Part shown: piece after piece, positions 1 to 8,373 of the stretch
Numbering within the stretch: position 1 is the first letter of the stretch
How the letters are laid out: each line of letters opens with the position of its first letter
The notes under the pieces: model-generated
What the model was told of the DNA's origin: nothing
What the model saw: only the letters and a program-made list of their open reading frames with translations
Databases searched by the model: none
Assembly: GCA_023145375.1 (NCBI GenBank)
Contig: JAGLDY010000029.1
Coordinates: 1-47,975 of the forward strand
Length of the DNA: 47,975 nucleotides
Direction: 5' to 3'
Source of the DNA: Candidatus Sabulitectum sp.
GTDB lineage: Bacteria; Fermentibacterota; Fermentibacteria; Fermentibacterales; JCC-6
Translations under genes and position numbers: made by a program

Positions 1-360
1 TCATCAAAATTTGGAGTCGGCGATTTTGCTGATGATAAGCGTCGTGGAATTTGCCGCTCGGTTTGGCTTTGCGCTTATGCGTATTTCAACAATTATTATA
101 CTGCGCTCAGTGTAACCAGGGTCTTTCAGCATGCTGAAAAGATGCATGGTGTATCTATCGTTGTCAACAGGTGATGTTAGGACATAAATAATTACAGTTG
201 TCTAGATATCCACGAATACAGCACTGTTTAACTGAGTCAGTATAACCAGGCGTATTTTTGATAGAGAAGCACTTATTACAACATCTGGAGGAGATAGAGA
301 AAGGTTTCATTTCGAAAAGCATGATTCATTTCTTTTCTGATGGTTTTTGAATTACTTCGA
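1..360. other. Intergenic left edge, no supported gene
   Basis: I see no convincing gene here. One plus-strand frame is open from base 1 to a TGA at 172-174 (57 codons), but it has no start in the window and no motif I recognise. Two things are visible: a perfect 16-bp palindrome at 124-139 (arms TTTCAGCA/TGCTGAAA), and an imperfect direct repeat of a 14-mer (TCAGTRTAACCAGG) at 107-120 and 237-250. The stretch lies beyond the terminator of the long minus-strand operon. Confidence 0.5.
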
Positions 361-383
361 TGAAAAAGGAGAGGTTACTCTCC
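361..383 (-). terminator. Intrinsic terminator closing the ftsY/ABC operon
   Basis: On the minus strand a 6-bp stem (GGAGAG / CTCTCC) with the 4-base loop TAAC is followed by five T residues. The TAA stop codon of the ABC ATPase gene (375-377) forms most of the loop. The stem is short but the layout is that of a Rho-independent terminator, and nothing coding follows downstream on this strand within the window. Confidence 0.7.
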
Positions 384-1118
384 GATAAAGAAGTTTTGCA
401 CCTCCGCAGGAGAAGTTCCGGTGATCTTGAAAAACAATTCCTGAAGATCATTTCCGGACAACTCTCCCTGTGAGAAGGTACGGAGCAGCCTGCCTTGATG
501 GATAATCCCAAAGCGCCTGCAGTGAATAGATGCTATTGGAAGAGTATGTGTTGAAATGAGCACCACTGCTCCCTCAGCAGCAGCAGCCTCAACCATTCTC
601 CAGAATGTCTCTGCAGCCGGGGGGTCCAGACCAACCAGTGGCTCATCTATTACATACAGATCCGGTCTCGCAACGAAAGCACCTGACAGAACAACTCTCT
701 GTATCATACCGTGGGAATAAGAACCGGATCTGTGGTCCAGCCAGCCGTCCATCTCAAAAACCTCCGAGCAGAGAAGGATCCGCCTGGTGATCACATCAGG
801 GTCCAGCCCTCGAAGCCTTCCGGTATACCTCAGGAATTCTCTTCCGGAAAGATTCGGAAAAATTGTGGGTTCATCCGGGACGTAGGCAATCTTTTCTCTA
901 ACTGTACTCACAGGCTGGCCATCAAGCGTAACAACTCCTGAATCGGGAATTATGAGGCCGCTGATCATCTTCAATGTGGTTGTTTTGCCTGCTCCATTCG
1001 GGCCGAGAAGAGCAAATATGTCACCTCTGGCTACAGAAAAGGATAGATCGTCCACAGCAGTCTTTTTTCCGTACAGTTTAACCAGTGAAGATATCTCAAG
1101 ACCTTTGTTGTCAGTCAT
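375..1118 (-). CDS. ABC transporter ATP-binding protein
   Basis: This 247-residue cytoplasmic nucleotide-binding subunit would power an ABC transporter. Visible motifs are a Walker A (GPNGAGKT, residues 39-46), a signature in the degenerate form SHGMIQR near residue 135, a Walker B with catalytic Glu (YVIDEP) and D-loop (GLDP) near 152-163, and an H-loop His (STHT) near 190. The altered signature resembles multidrug or ABC-2-type exporters. The frame runs further upstream, but the ATG at 1118 is preferred because the protein then starts just before the ABC domain and overlaps the ftsY stop by only 8 bp. No membrane partner gene lies in the window, so the substrate is unknown. It is the last gene of the long operon. 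Confidence 0.88.
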   Translation of the reverse strand: MTDNKGLEISSLVKLYGKKTAVDDLSFSVARGDIFALLGPNGAGKTTTLKMISGLIIPDSGVVTLDGQPVSTVREKIAYVPDEPTIFPNLSGREFLRYTGRLRGLDPDVITRRILLCSEVFEMDGWLDHRSGSYSHGMIQRVVLSGAFVARPDLYVIDEPLVGLDPPAAETFWRMVEAAAAEGAVVLISTHTLPIASIHCRRFGIIHQGRLLRTFSQGELSGNDLQELFFKITGTSPAEVQNFFIGE

Positions 1119-1998
1119 TCTTTCCAACGATCGCTTCAAGAAAATCCCTCCCGTTGAATGGCAGGAGATCTTCGGGACCTTCCCCAACACCAATGTACCG
1201 AATGGGTAGCTTAAGCTCCCTGGCCATGGCAAAGACAGAACCGCCTTTTGCAGTTCCATCCAGTTTTGTAACGATCAGGTCGGTGACTGGAATAAACTTC
1301 ATGAACTGCTGTGCCTGAGGCAGAGCATTCTGACCCACGGTCCCATCAAGAACAAGAAAAACTCTGTGAGGAGCACCTTCCATGGCCTTTCCCGCAACAC
1401 GGTAAACCTTGGACAGCTCATCCATGAGCCCCTTTTGTGTGGGAAGCCTGCCTGCAGTATCAATGATAACATGATCAAATTGTTTTGTCTGAGCTTTCCG
1501 AATTGCATCAAATGTAACAGCACCAGGGTCTGTACCCTCAATACTTGTGTGAACAGGCAGAGAGAGCTTCTGCCCCCACAGGGAAAGCTGCTCTGATGCC
1601 GCTGCTCTGTAAGTGTCAGCACAAGCCATTAGAACCGAATTACCCTGGACGGCAAGTCTCTGGGAAAGACGGGCAATTGTAGTGGTCTTTCCTGCCCCAT
1701 TCACTCCAACAACCATTGTAACCAGCGGTTTTTCTGTGTGTACCAGTGGCTCATATTCCGGAAGGAACTCCTGAAGAACATCAGTAAGAACAGTTCTCCA
1801 GCTGACGTCACTGTTTAGTTTGAATTCCTTCCTGAACCTCTGAAGTACCAGATCAGTAAGTTCCCAGCCCAGATCACTTGCAAGAAGGATCTCCTCCGCA
1901 AGATCCAGAGTGTTCTTGTCCAGCCCGTGTCCGAATACAACCCCAAGTTTGTTCGTCAGCGCATTTCTGCTTTTTCTCAGTTTCTCTCTTAGATTCAT
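1111..1998 (-). CDS. ftsY: Signal recognition particle receptor FtsY
   Basis: FtsY is the SRP receptor GTPase that docks ribosome-SRP complexes at the membrane and delivers them to SecYEG. The 295-residue protein is a compact NG-domain form without the long acidic A domain of E. coli FtsY. The N domain covers about residues 1-85. The GTPase motifs are G1 GVNGAGKT (98-105), DTYRAAA, DTAGR, TKLDGTAKGG, and a closing motif GVGEGPEDLLPF. The start codon overlaps the smc stop by 4 bp (ATGA), which implies translational coupling. The smc-ftsY pairing is a known conserved gene order in many bacteria. Confidence 0.97.
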   Translation of the reverse strand: MNLREKLRKSRNALTNKLGVVFGHGLDKNTLDLAEEILLASDLGWELTDLVLQRFRKEFKLNSDVSWRTVLTDVLQEFLPEYEPLVHTEKPLVTMVVGVNGAGKTTTIARLSQRLAVQGNSVLMACADTYRAAASEQLSLWGQKLSLPVHTSIEGTDPGAVTFDAIRKAQTKQFDHVIIDTAGRLPTQKGLMDELSKVYRVAGKAMEGAPHRVFLVLDGTVGQNALPQAQQFMKFIPVTDLIVTKLDGTAKGGSVFAMARELKLPIRYIGVGEGPEDLLPFNGRDFLEAIVGKND

Positions 1999-4900
1999 TG
2001 TTCCTGAACCATGTCTTCCAGACTCACCGATGTAACTGTACTGACACCTTTTTCAGCCATGGTTATTCCGTAAAGAACATCAGACCCTTCCATCGTTCGC
2101 TTGTTGTGGGTAATAACGATGAACTGCGTGTTCTCCATGAAGTCTCTGAGAATAGCAATGAACTTGTCTGTGTTGGAATCGTCAAAGGGTCCGTCCAACT
2201 CATCAAGAACGCAGAAAGGAGAGGGCTTGACAAGGTAAAGGCTGAACAGAAGCGCTACTGCAGTTAACGCCTTTTCCCCGTCTGATAAGGCGATCACGTT
2301 CTTCAGCTTTTTCCCAGGCGGTCTGGCCATGATCTCTATTCCACCCTCAAGGGGGTCATCTCCCTCAATTGAAACTATGTCCCCATCTCCACCGCCAAAG
2401 AGCTTTGAGAACATGTCCTGGAAATTCTCCCTGACCTTATCAAAGGTCTCCTTGAATCTTCCCGCTGCTTCCGCGTTGATCTCTGCAATTGCTCTTGAAA
2501 GTGATGCCCGCGCACTCTCGAGATCATTTCTCTGGTCCACCAGATAATCCAGTCTTTCCCTGGCTTCCTCATGCTCGGAAACCGCCAGCATGTTTACAGG
2601 GCCGATCCTCTCAAGAAGAGCGTTTCTCGAAGAAAGCTCATGAGCAAGCTCCTCCGGTGTTTTTCCAAGGAAGGAGTTATCCTCAAAGGTGCACCCGTCC
2701 TCCAGGTCATTCAGCTTATCTCGAAGAAACTCTGACTGCGCTTCCAATTCTATCATGAAGCTTTTTGCCTTGCCCAGTCTCTCCCGTATCTGGTGCACTT
2801 CCTTTTCCAGCACTGCGGTACTTTCCATAAGGCTGTTTCGCTCAACGGAATAGTCTTTTCTTGAACTCTCCTCTTCCCCTCTTCTGCCCTTTAGAACTTT
2901 GTTCTCCTCTGTGAGAACGGTGGTTCTGCTTCCAAGATCAGCGATCATTCCTCCGGAATTATCATTTTCTCTAAGAAGCTCTTCAAGAAGATCCTGCAAA
3001 CCATCAGCCTCTTTGCTGAGCATGTTAACCCTGTCACCGATCTCCTTCTGCCTGCTCTGATTCTCTCTGAGAGCAAAACTACTGTTATCCAGGGTTCTTC
3101 CAGCTTCTGCAAGGAGATTTTCTGCGTTGGAGACCAGAGCCGAAGCCTGCTCCTCTGTAGATACGGCCTTCTTCTTTTTCTCTTCAAGAAGTGAGATTTC
3201 ATCCTCTACCGCAACAGAAGCACTGCTGGAATTGGCTTCTTCAACGCCTTCAAGTTCCACTGAATGCAATGAGAGTTGTTCTTTCACTGATTGCAGTTCA
3301 TTCTCCTGACTCGCAAGAGATGCCTGAAGTCCGGCAAGTTTCTTCTCGTTGAGCCTGAGTTCCTCTCCCAATTTCCGAGCTGAGTCTTTTACTGCTGAAA
3401 GATCTTCATTCCTCTCCTCCAGCAAAGCGCTCAGTTTCTCCTCAGCTTCCACGGATTCAAACAGCTGTTTCTCAATTTCATCAAGGATCTCGGAGAGCTC
3501 CAGTGAACCTGCGCTGGATTCCGCAACTCCCAGCCTTACAAGACCATCAGTTCTATAAATGTCTCCGTCGGCGGTTACTGCAGGAATTTTCAACCCGTCA
3601 CTTATCCAAAGTTCTGCTGTGGCCCGGTCCGGTGCGAGTACACCATGGCTGAGAAGAGATCCGATCTTTTCGCCTTCTTCTCCCTCCTCCACACAGTCCG
3701 CCAGAGAAACTGCTCCCGCAGGAAGTTCACCGTTAAAAGGACCGACAGGTATCGCATACCGTCTTCCCTCTCCAGGGATCTCATCTGTAATACTGTCTGC
3801 GAATTGAGCCGCGTTGAATCCATCAAGAAAGGCCCCAATAGCTTTCCCCATTCCCGGAAGAGGCTTGATAATGGCGGAAATTGATTCGATCATTGAAGAT
3901 TCCTGAAGAAGTCCACTGATCCTTCTGACCTGCTCTCTTAAAACGGCAATGGCCTGTCTGGACTCGGAGATCCTGCCCCTTAGATCAGTAATTGTCAGAG
4001 ATAACTCTGCCTGCAAACCGATCCTCTTCTCATGAGATACCAGCAGGGAATCAGTTTTTTCTTGAATATCTGTCAGCTCTTCACTGGAGGAGGTTACACT
4101 ACCTGAAAGAGTAGTTTCTTTTTTCCCCAGAGTTTCCATAGATTCCCTCAAATAAGTAAGTCTCTGAGAACGGGACTCTTCCACTCTCACAAGCTCCCTG
4201 TAGGACTGACGAAGCTTTTCAAGTTCTGCTTCCAGGTCCAGTCTGGCAGTTTTTGCTTCCGACTGCCCGGAACTCATTTTCTCCAGATCGGATCTCAGTT
4301 CTCCAAGCTTCTTAACAGATGCCGCGTGATCATCCTCATAACTCTTTGAAGAAACCACTAACTGTGAGTTCTCGTCCTCCAGTGTCTCAATATCTTTAGA
4401 GTACCGCAGGATCCTCTCGCGCTCTCTGGCCATTCTGGCGTTATTCTCCGCTATTCTGGTTTCAGCTGAGATAATCTTCTCTGCAGTTACTGCAGTTTCC
4501 CTGTCGTTAGAGGCAAGCTTCGAATCAAGTGCAGCGCACTTTCTGTGAGCTTCATCAAGCCTGTTCTGAACCCGGCTGAATTCCATTCTAGCCTCTGCTA
4601 GAATTGTACTTCGGGATGAAAGAGCTGCCGTCTCCCTGCCCACAACAGAGCCGGTCTCATCAAGAAGCTTGCCCTTCTCATTCAGTTTCCCTCTGATCTC
4701 GGAGGACTCCATAAAGCTCATGGCTTCTCGCACAGCCTTGATCGCTGCTGAAACTTTATCGTGTCTTTTGAAGGCGGAGACCTGGCGTTTCAGACCATTA
4801 CATGTGGACTCCACCTCTGTAATAATGTCAGACAACCTTTCAAGATCACCGGCAGCGGAGTCCAGCTTCAACTCTGCTCTGTGCCTTTGTATCTTGTACT

Positions 4901-5405
4901 TCACGATCCCTGCGGCTTCATCAAAGAGGAATCTGCGATCCTCTGGTCTGCTGGAAAGGATCTTTCCAACCATTTTGGATTCAAGTATCCAGTAACCGGT
5001 AGACCCCAACCCTTTATCCACAACAAGATCCGTAATGTCCATCAGCCTGCATCTGCTGCCGTTAATGCTGTATTCACTCTCGCCGGAGCGAAAAAGCCTT
5101 CTTGATACTGAAACCTCATCGTAATCAAGACCAAGTAATCTGTCAGTATTATCAAAGGTCAGCGTAACCTCAGCCATTCCAAGCTGTTTACGCTTTGCTG
5201 AGCCTGAGAATATCACCGATTCCATTTTGTCCGCTCGAAGCTGTTTGGGACTTTGATTGCCTAGAACCCATCTCATGGCATCAGCAACATTGCTCTTACC
5301 GCATCCATTTGGACCTACTATGGCGGAGATACCCCGTTTAAAATCAATACTGAATGGATCGGCAAAAGATTTAAACCCCATGATCTCAAGTCTCTTAAGT
5401 CTCAT
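1995..5405 (-). CDS. smc: Chromosome segregation ATPase SMC
   Basis: SMC forms the DNA-organising condensin core in the nucleoid. The 1136-residue protein shows an N-terminal Walker A (GPNGCGKS, 31-38), a long coiled coil, a hinge domain at roughly residues 505-640, a second coiled coil, and a C-terminal ABC half with signature and Walker B. Several motifs deviate from common sequence: the signature reads LSDGE (1040-1044) rather than LSGGE, and Walker B continues LDELDGPFDD rather than LDEVDAALDD. It overlaps ftsY by 4 bp and the pgsA-like gene by 11 bp. The partners scpA and scpB are not in this window. Identification is firm from architecture and length. Confidence 0.95.
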   Translation of the reverse strand: MRLKRLEIMGFKSFADPFSIDFKRGISAIVGPNGCGKSNVADAMRWVLGNQSPKQLRADKMESVIFSGSAKRKQLGMAEVTLTFDNTDRLLGLDYDEVSVSRRLFRSGESEYSINGSRCRLMDITDLVVDKGLGSTGYWILESKMVGKILSSRPEDRRFLFDEAAGIVKYKIQRHRAELKLDSAAGDLERLSDIITEVESTCNGLKRQVSAFKRHDKVSAAIKAVREAMSFMESSEIRGKLNEKGKLLDETGSVVGRETAALSSRSTILAEARMEFSRVQNRLDEAHRKCAALDSKLASNDRETAVTAEKIISAETRIAENNARMARERERILRYSKDIETLEDENSQLVVSSKSYEDDHAASVKKLGELRSDLEKMSSGQSEAKTARLDLEAELEKLRQSYRELVRVEESRSQRLTYLRESMETLGKKETTLSGSVTSSSEELTDIQEKTDSLLVSHEKRIGLQAELSLTITDLRGRISESRQAIAVLREQVRRISGLLQESSMIESISAIIKPLPGMGKAIGAFLDGFNAAQFADSITDEIPGEGRRYAIPVGPFNGELPAGAVSLADCVEEGEEGEKIGSLLSHGVLAPDRATAELWISDGLKIPAVTADGDIYRTDGLVRLGVAESSAGSLELSEILDEIEKQLFESVEAEEKLSALLEERNEDLSAVKDSARKLGEELRLNEKKLAGLQASLASQENELQSVKEQLSLHSVELEGVEEANSSSASVAVEDEISLLEEKKKKAVSTEEQASALVSNAENLLAEAGRTLDNSSFALRENQSRQKEIGDRVNMLSKEADGLQDLLEELLRENDNSGGMIADLGSRTTVLTEENKVLKGRRGEEESSRKDYSVERNSLMESTAVLEKEVHQIRERLGKAKSFMIELEAQSEFLRDKLNDLEDGCTFEDNSFLGKTPEELAHELSSRNALLERIGPVNMLAVSEHEEARERLDYLVDQRNDLESARASLSRAIAEINAEAAGRFKETFDKVRENFQDMFSKLFGGGDGDIVSIEGDDPLEGGIEIMARPPGKKLKNVIALSDGEKALTAVALLFSLYLVKPSPFCVLDELDGPFDDSNTDKFIAILRDFMENTQFIVITHNKRTMEGSDVLYGITMAEKGVSTVTSVSLEDMVQEQ

Positions 5406-5958
5406 CCGAATCTCCTCTTTGCCTCACAGCAGTGTACACGTAGGTGACAAAACTCAACACCACCAGGATAATTGAAAGCATACCCAGACTGTCTGTGGAA
5501 AGGAACCAGTCAGACCGTGGGAGTTGAAAACCGGGAAATACAGCCTGTCGGAGCATGTAAAAAGAGAGAAACATAGTTGCCAGCTTACCCCAGATGTTGG
5601 ATGAAGGCGGTTTCTCGTGTCTGTAGAAAAGAAGGCCTCCGGCAATTATCAGAAGGTCTCTTCCCACAAGAATAACAAACATCCAGGAAGGTATACTGTG
5701 CATCATAAGCAGAGTAACCGCAAAAACAACAAAAGCTATCTTGTCTGCCAGTGGATCCAGGATCTTGCCCCAATCGCTGACTGTTCCAGTGGCTCTAGCA
5801 AGTTTACCATCAACAGCATCAGAGATAATCGCAAGAAATACAAAAAGGAAGGTAAGCGGGGAATTACCATGCCAGAGAAAGTAGCAGGCAGCAAGTGCAA
5901 GAGGTATCCTCAGCACGCTGACCATATTTGCTGCAGTAAAGAACTTCCCGGTGATCAA
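5395..5958 (-). CDS. pgsA: CDP-alcohol phosphatidyltransferase, probably phosphatidylglycerophosphate synthase
   Basis: This 187-residue integral membrane enzyme belongs to the CDP-alcohol phosphatidyltransferase family. The catalytic signature is complete between D47 and D72: D-A-V-D-G-K-L-A-R, eight residues, G, then D-P-L-A-D. Several hydrophobic segments follow. The likely reaction is CDP-diacylglycerol plus glycerol-3-phosphate giving phosphatidylglycerophosphate. The family also includes phosphatidylserine and other head-group transferases, so PgsA is the best guess rather than proven. The start overlaps the recN stop by 4 bp (ATGA) and the end overlaps smc by 11 bp. Confidence 0.85.
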   Translation of the reverse strand: MITGKFFTAANMVSVLRIPLALAACYFLWHGNSPLTFLFVFLAIISDAVDGKLARATGTVSDWGKILDPLADKIAFVVFAVTLLMMHSIPSWMFVILVGRDLLIIAGGLLFYRHEKPPSSNIWGKLATMFLSFYMLRQAVFPGFQLPRSDWFLSTDSLGMLSIILVVLSFVTYVYTAVRQRGDSDET

Positions 5959-7577
5959 AACTCAGCCCCAAGGAGGCTTAACGCATGATCCTCTGCACCG
6001 GCTCCTCCTCCGAGCAGTCTGGCAAGTTCTTTCAATCTCTCAGGTTGGGATTTAAGAGCGGTAACTGTTGTAACCGGCATTTCATCACTGTAAGTTTTCG
6101 TTACAGCCAGGTGTCTGTCTGCCCTTGAAGCTATCTGGGCAAGATGAGATATCACAATGATCTGTCTTGATGAAGCTGCCCTGAGAAGAGAGTGAGCGAG
6201 ATTGTGAGCGGTCTCACCACCGGTTCCCGCATCTATCTCGTCAAAGATAAGGGTAGAGGCAGAAGCTGACTCTGCAAGAACTAGAGCAAGAGCAAGAGCC
6301 ACCCGTGAAAGTTCACCCCCGCTGGCAACAGATTCCAGAGAATCCCGGGGAATTCCCTTGTTAGCGGAGAACATGAAGAGAACTGATTCAGCACCTGTTA
6401 AGCCCAGTTTTTTCTCGGCTACAACTACCGGTGACGGCGGAGGGTTAAACTGAACGGAGAACTCAGCGAAGGGCATGTTAAGATGCTTCATCTCGGCAAC
6501 TGCCCGTTCTGCAAGTTTCCCAGCCATTTGCTCCCGTTTGGATGTAAGCTGCAGAGCTATTTCCATAACCTTATCAGAGAGCTCCTGTATGGTGTCTTCA
6601 ATAGCTCTCAATTCCTTCTCCGCAGTGCTGTACTCCTGAAGACGGTTAAAAAGAGACTCACTGTACTCCATTACAGACTGTATGGTACCACCGCACCGGG
6701 ATATCAGTACTGAATACTCATCAAGTCTGGCGTCTATCTCTGATATTCTCAACGGAGCATCTTCAAGATCCGAAATCTCAGAAAGGACAAGACCGGAAGC
6801 CTCCTCAACTGAAATAGAGGCTTGTGAGATCAGTTCGGCCAGCTCTTCTTTTTCAACAGCCTCCCTCTGAAGCTTTCTAAGCACACCGGATAGCAGAGCT
6901 GAAACCCCATCATCTCCCTGTAAAACACCAAGAGTTTCCTGAAAGAGTGCTGAATGCTCCATGATACCGCTGATCTGCTGCCTCTTATTCACAAGTAATT
7001 CATAGTCCTTCAAGGAAGGGTCCGCCTTCTCAAAAAGGGACATTTCGTGGAGAAGCAGCTCCCGGCTTGCACCTGATTCACCAAGGAACGATCTGAGTTC
7101 AGAAATTCTGGACGAAGCAGTCTTCCAAGCTGTGAACAACTGCCGGTACTCCTCTCGGAGTGGCATGGTTTCTGCAAATGTGTCAAGAATGTCCATCTGT
7201 CTGGCAGTTTTCAGAAGAACAGGCGTTGTCCGCTGGCTATGAAGTGTTACAAGATTCTGAACCTTTTCCCTTACTTCCTCAAGAGTGGAAAGGGCCTCAT
7301 CAATAAACACCCGACTTCTGCCTTGAATGCTGATCTCTCTGCGAATAACGGTTTCATCTCCAGCGGGAAGTTGAAAAACAGCTTCAACCGAAGCAGTCCT
7401 CGCGCCGGGCCGAATAAGTGTTCTGTCAGCACGGGCACCTGTGGCCAGCATAAGACCGTCAACAAGTATGGATTTGCCACTGCCTGTCTCACCTGTAATT
7501 ACATTTAAACCCTTTTCAAACTCCATTGATGTATCACTGATGGTGGCCAGATTCTTAAGAGTGATAGAACTGAGCAT
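5955..7577 (-). CDS. recN: DNA repair protein RecN
   Basis: RecN is an SMC-like ATPase acting early in recombinational repair of double-strand breaks. The 540-residue product has Walker A GETGSGKS (29-36), a shorter coiled-coil middle than SMC, the ABC signature SGGELSR, and Walker B LIFDEIDAGTGGE. An upstream TTG at 7610 would add 11 residues and overlap nadK by 23 bp. I prefer the ATG at 7577, since the protein then begins MLSSITLKNL as RecN proteins do, with a GGGGG-containing ribosome site about 13 nt upstream. It sits between nadK and the pgsA-like gene, and recN next to nadK is common in bacteria. Confidence 0.95.
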   Translation of the reverse strand: MLSSITLKNLATISDTSMEFEKGLNVITGETGSGKSILVDGLMLATGARADRTLIRPGARTASVEAVFQLPAGDETVIRREISIQGRSRVFIDEALSTLEEVREKVQNLVTLHSQRTTPVLLKTARQMDILDTFAETMPLREEYRQLFTAWKTASSRISELRSFLGESGASRELLLHEMSLFEKADPSLKDYELLVNKRQQISGIMEHSALFQETLGVLQGDDGVSALLSGVLRKLQREAVEKEELAELISQASISVEEASGLVLSEISDLEDAPLRISEIDARLDEYSVLISRCGGTIQSVMEYSESLFNRLQEYSTAEKELRAIEDTIQELSDKVMEIALQLTSKREQMAGKLAERAVAEMKHLNMPFAEFSVQFNPPPSPVVVAEKKLGLTGAESVLFMFSANKGIPRDSLESVASGGELSRVALALALVLAESASASTLIFDEIDAGTGGETAHNLAHSLLRAASSRQIIVISHLAQIASRADRHLAVTKTYSDEMPVTTVTALKSQPERLKELARLLGGGAGAEDHALSLLGAEF

Positions 7578-7587
7578 CGGCACTTGT

Positions 7588-8373
7588 CTACCCCCTGTAT
7601 CCCCAGCCAAGCTTCTTCCCCAGCATGGCGTAATAGTCAGACCTTCTTCCTGTTCTGATTACCGGGCATGTTAGTGATGAAGGTTGAACTGCGATGGTAT
7701 CTCCCTCTGCCATGGATCCGCATTTTGCCATTCCATCGGCCAGTATCAAGGGGTTCTTACCTCTGGATCGAAGGATCGTAAACTCGATCAGGGAAGAAAG
7801 AGGGACAACAATGGGTCTGATGGCCAGAAGATGTGGACAGATTGCCGTTATGATAACAACTGGAAGATTCGGGTGTAATATGGGTCCGCCACAGGAAAGA
7901 TTGTATGCAGTTGATCCGGAGGGAGTCGACACCAGTACACCATCAGAGGCCACAACGGCAATTTCTCTGCCATCAACCAGGATGCGTATATGAAGTATTC
8001 CTCCTTCCGCAGCACGGCTTATGCATATCTCATTGAGCGCTCTGACGCATACACCACCGGGACCGGTAGTTTTTAGAACTGGTAGATCATCAATACCATA
8101 ATCTCCGGAAATGAGACAGGTGATGGAATCTTCCACCCTGTCCAGTTCACTGTCTGCAAGGAATCCAAGGTGGCCTGCATTCACTCCGAGAATAGGCAGG
8201 TTAGTTCCAAGAAGTGCATCCATGACCTTAAGAATGGTCCCGTCACCACCAATGGCAATCGCTGCATCCGCTCCATCAGGGTGTGTAAGTACGCCAATGC
8301 CTGAGTCTGTGAACAGATTACCGTATTCCTCCGCAGCAGGACTGGGAATGTATACTTTTTTAACAGCCTTCAC
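7588..8373 (-). CDS. nadK: NAD kinase
   Basis: NAD kinase phosphorylates NAD to NADP in the cytoplasm. The 261-residue protein carries the GGDGT motif (42-46), the substrate-contacting Asn-Glu pair within LNEICIS, the Asp-Gly of ASDGVLV, and the conserved TPSGSTAYNLSCGGP loop around residues 150-164, which is diagnostic of the family. The start is a GTG at 8373, overlapping the dxs stop by 14 bp, and there is no better downstream start before the fold begins. It is slightly shorter than the usual 280-300 residues because the N-terminal segment is trimmed. Confidence 0.95.
   Translation of the reverse strand: MKAVKKVYIPSPAAEEYGNLFTDSGIGVLTHPDGADAAIAIGGDGTILKVMDALLGTNLPILGVNAGHLGFLADSELDRVEDSITCLISGDYGIDDLPVLKTTGPGGVCVRALNEICISRAAEGGILHIRILVDGREIAVVASDGVLVSTPSGSTAYNLSCGGPILHPNLPVVIITAICPHLLAIRPIVVPLSSLIEFTILRSRGKNPLILADGMAKCGSMAEGDTIAVQPSSLTCPVIRTGRRSDYYAMLGKKLGWGYRG

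Noticed and set aside
1..174. Plus-strand frame open from the left edge for 57 codons
   Set aside because: It has no start in the window and no recognisable motif, and a run of this length is not unusual by chance.
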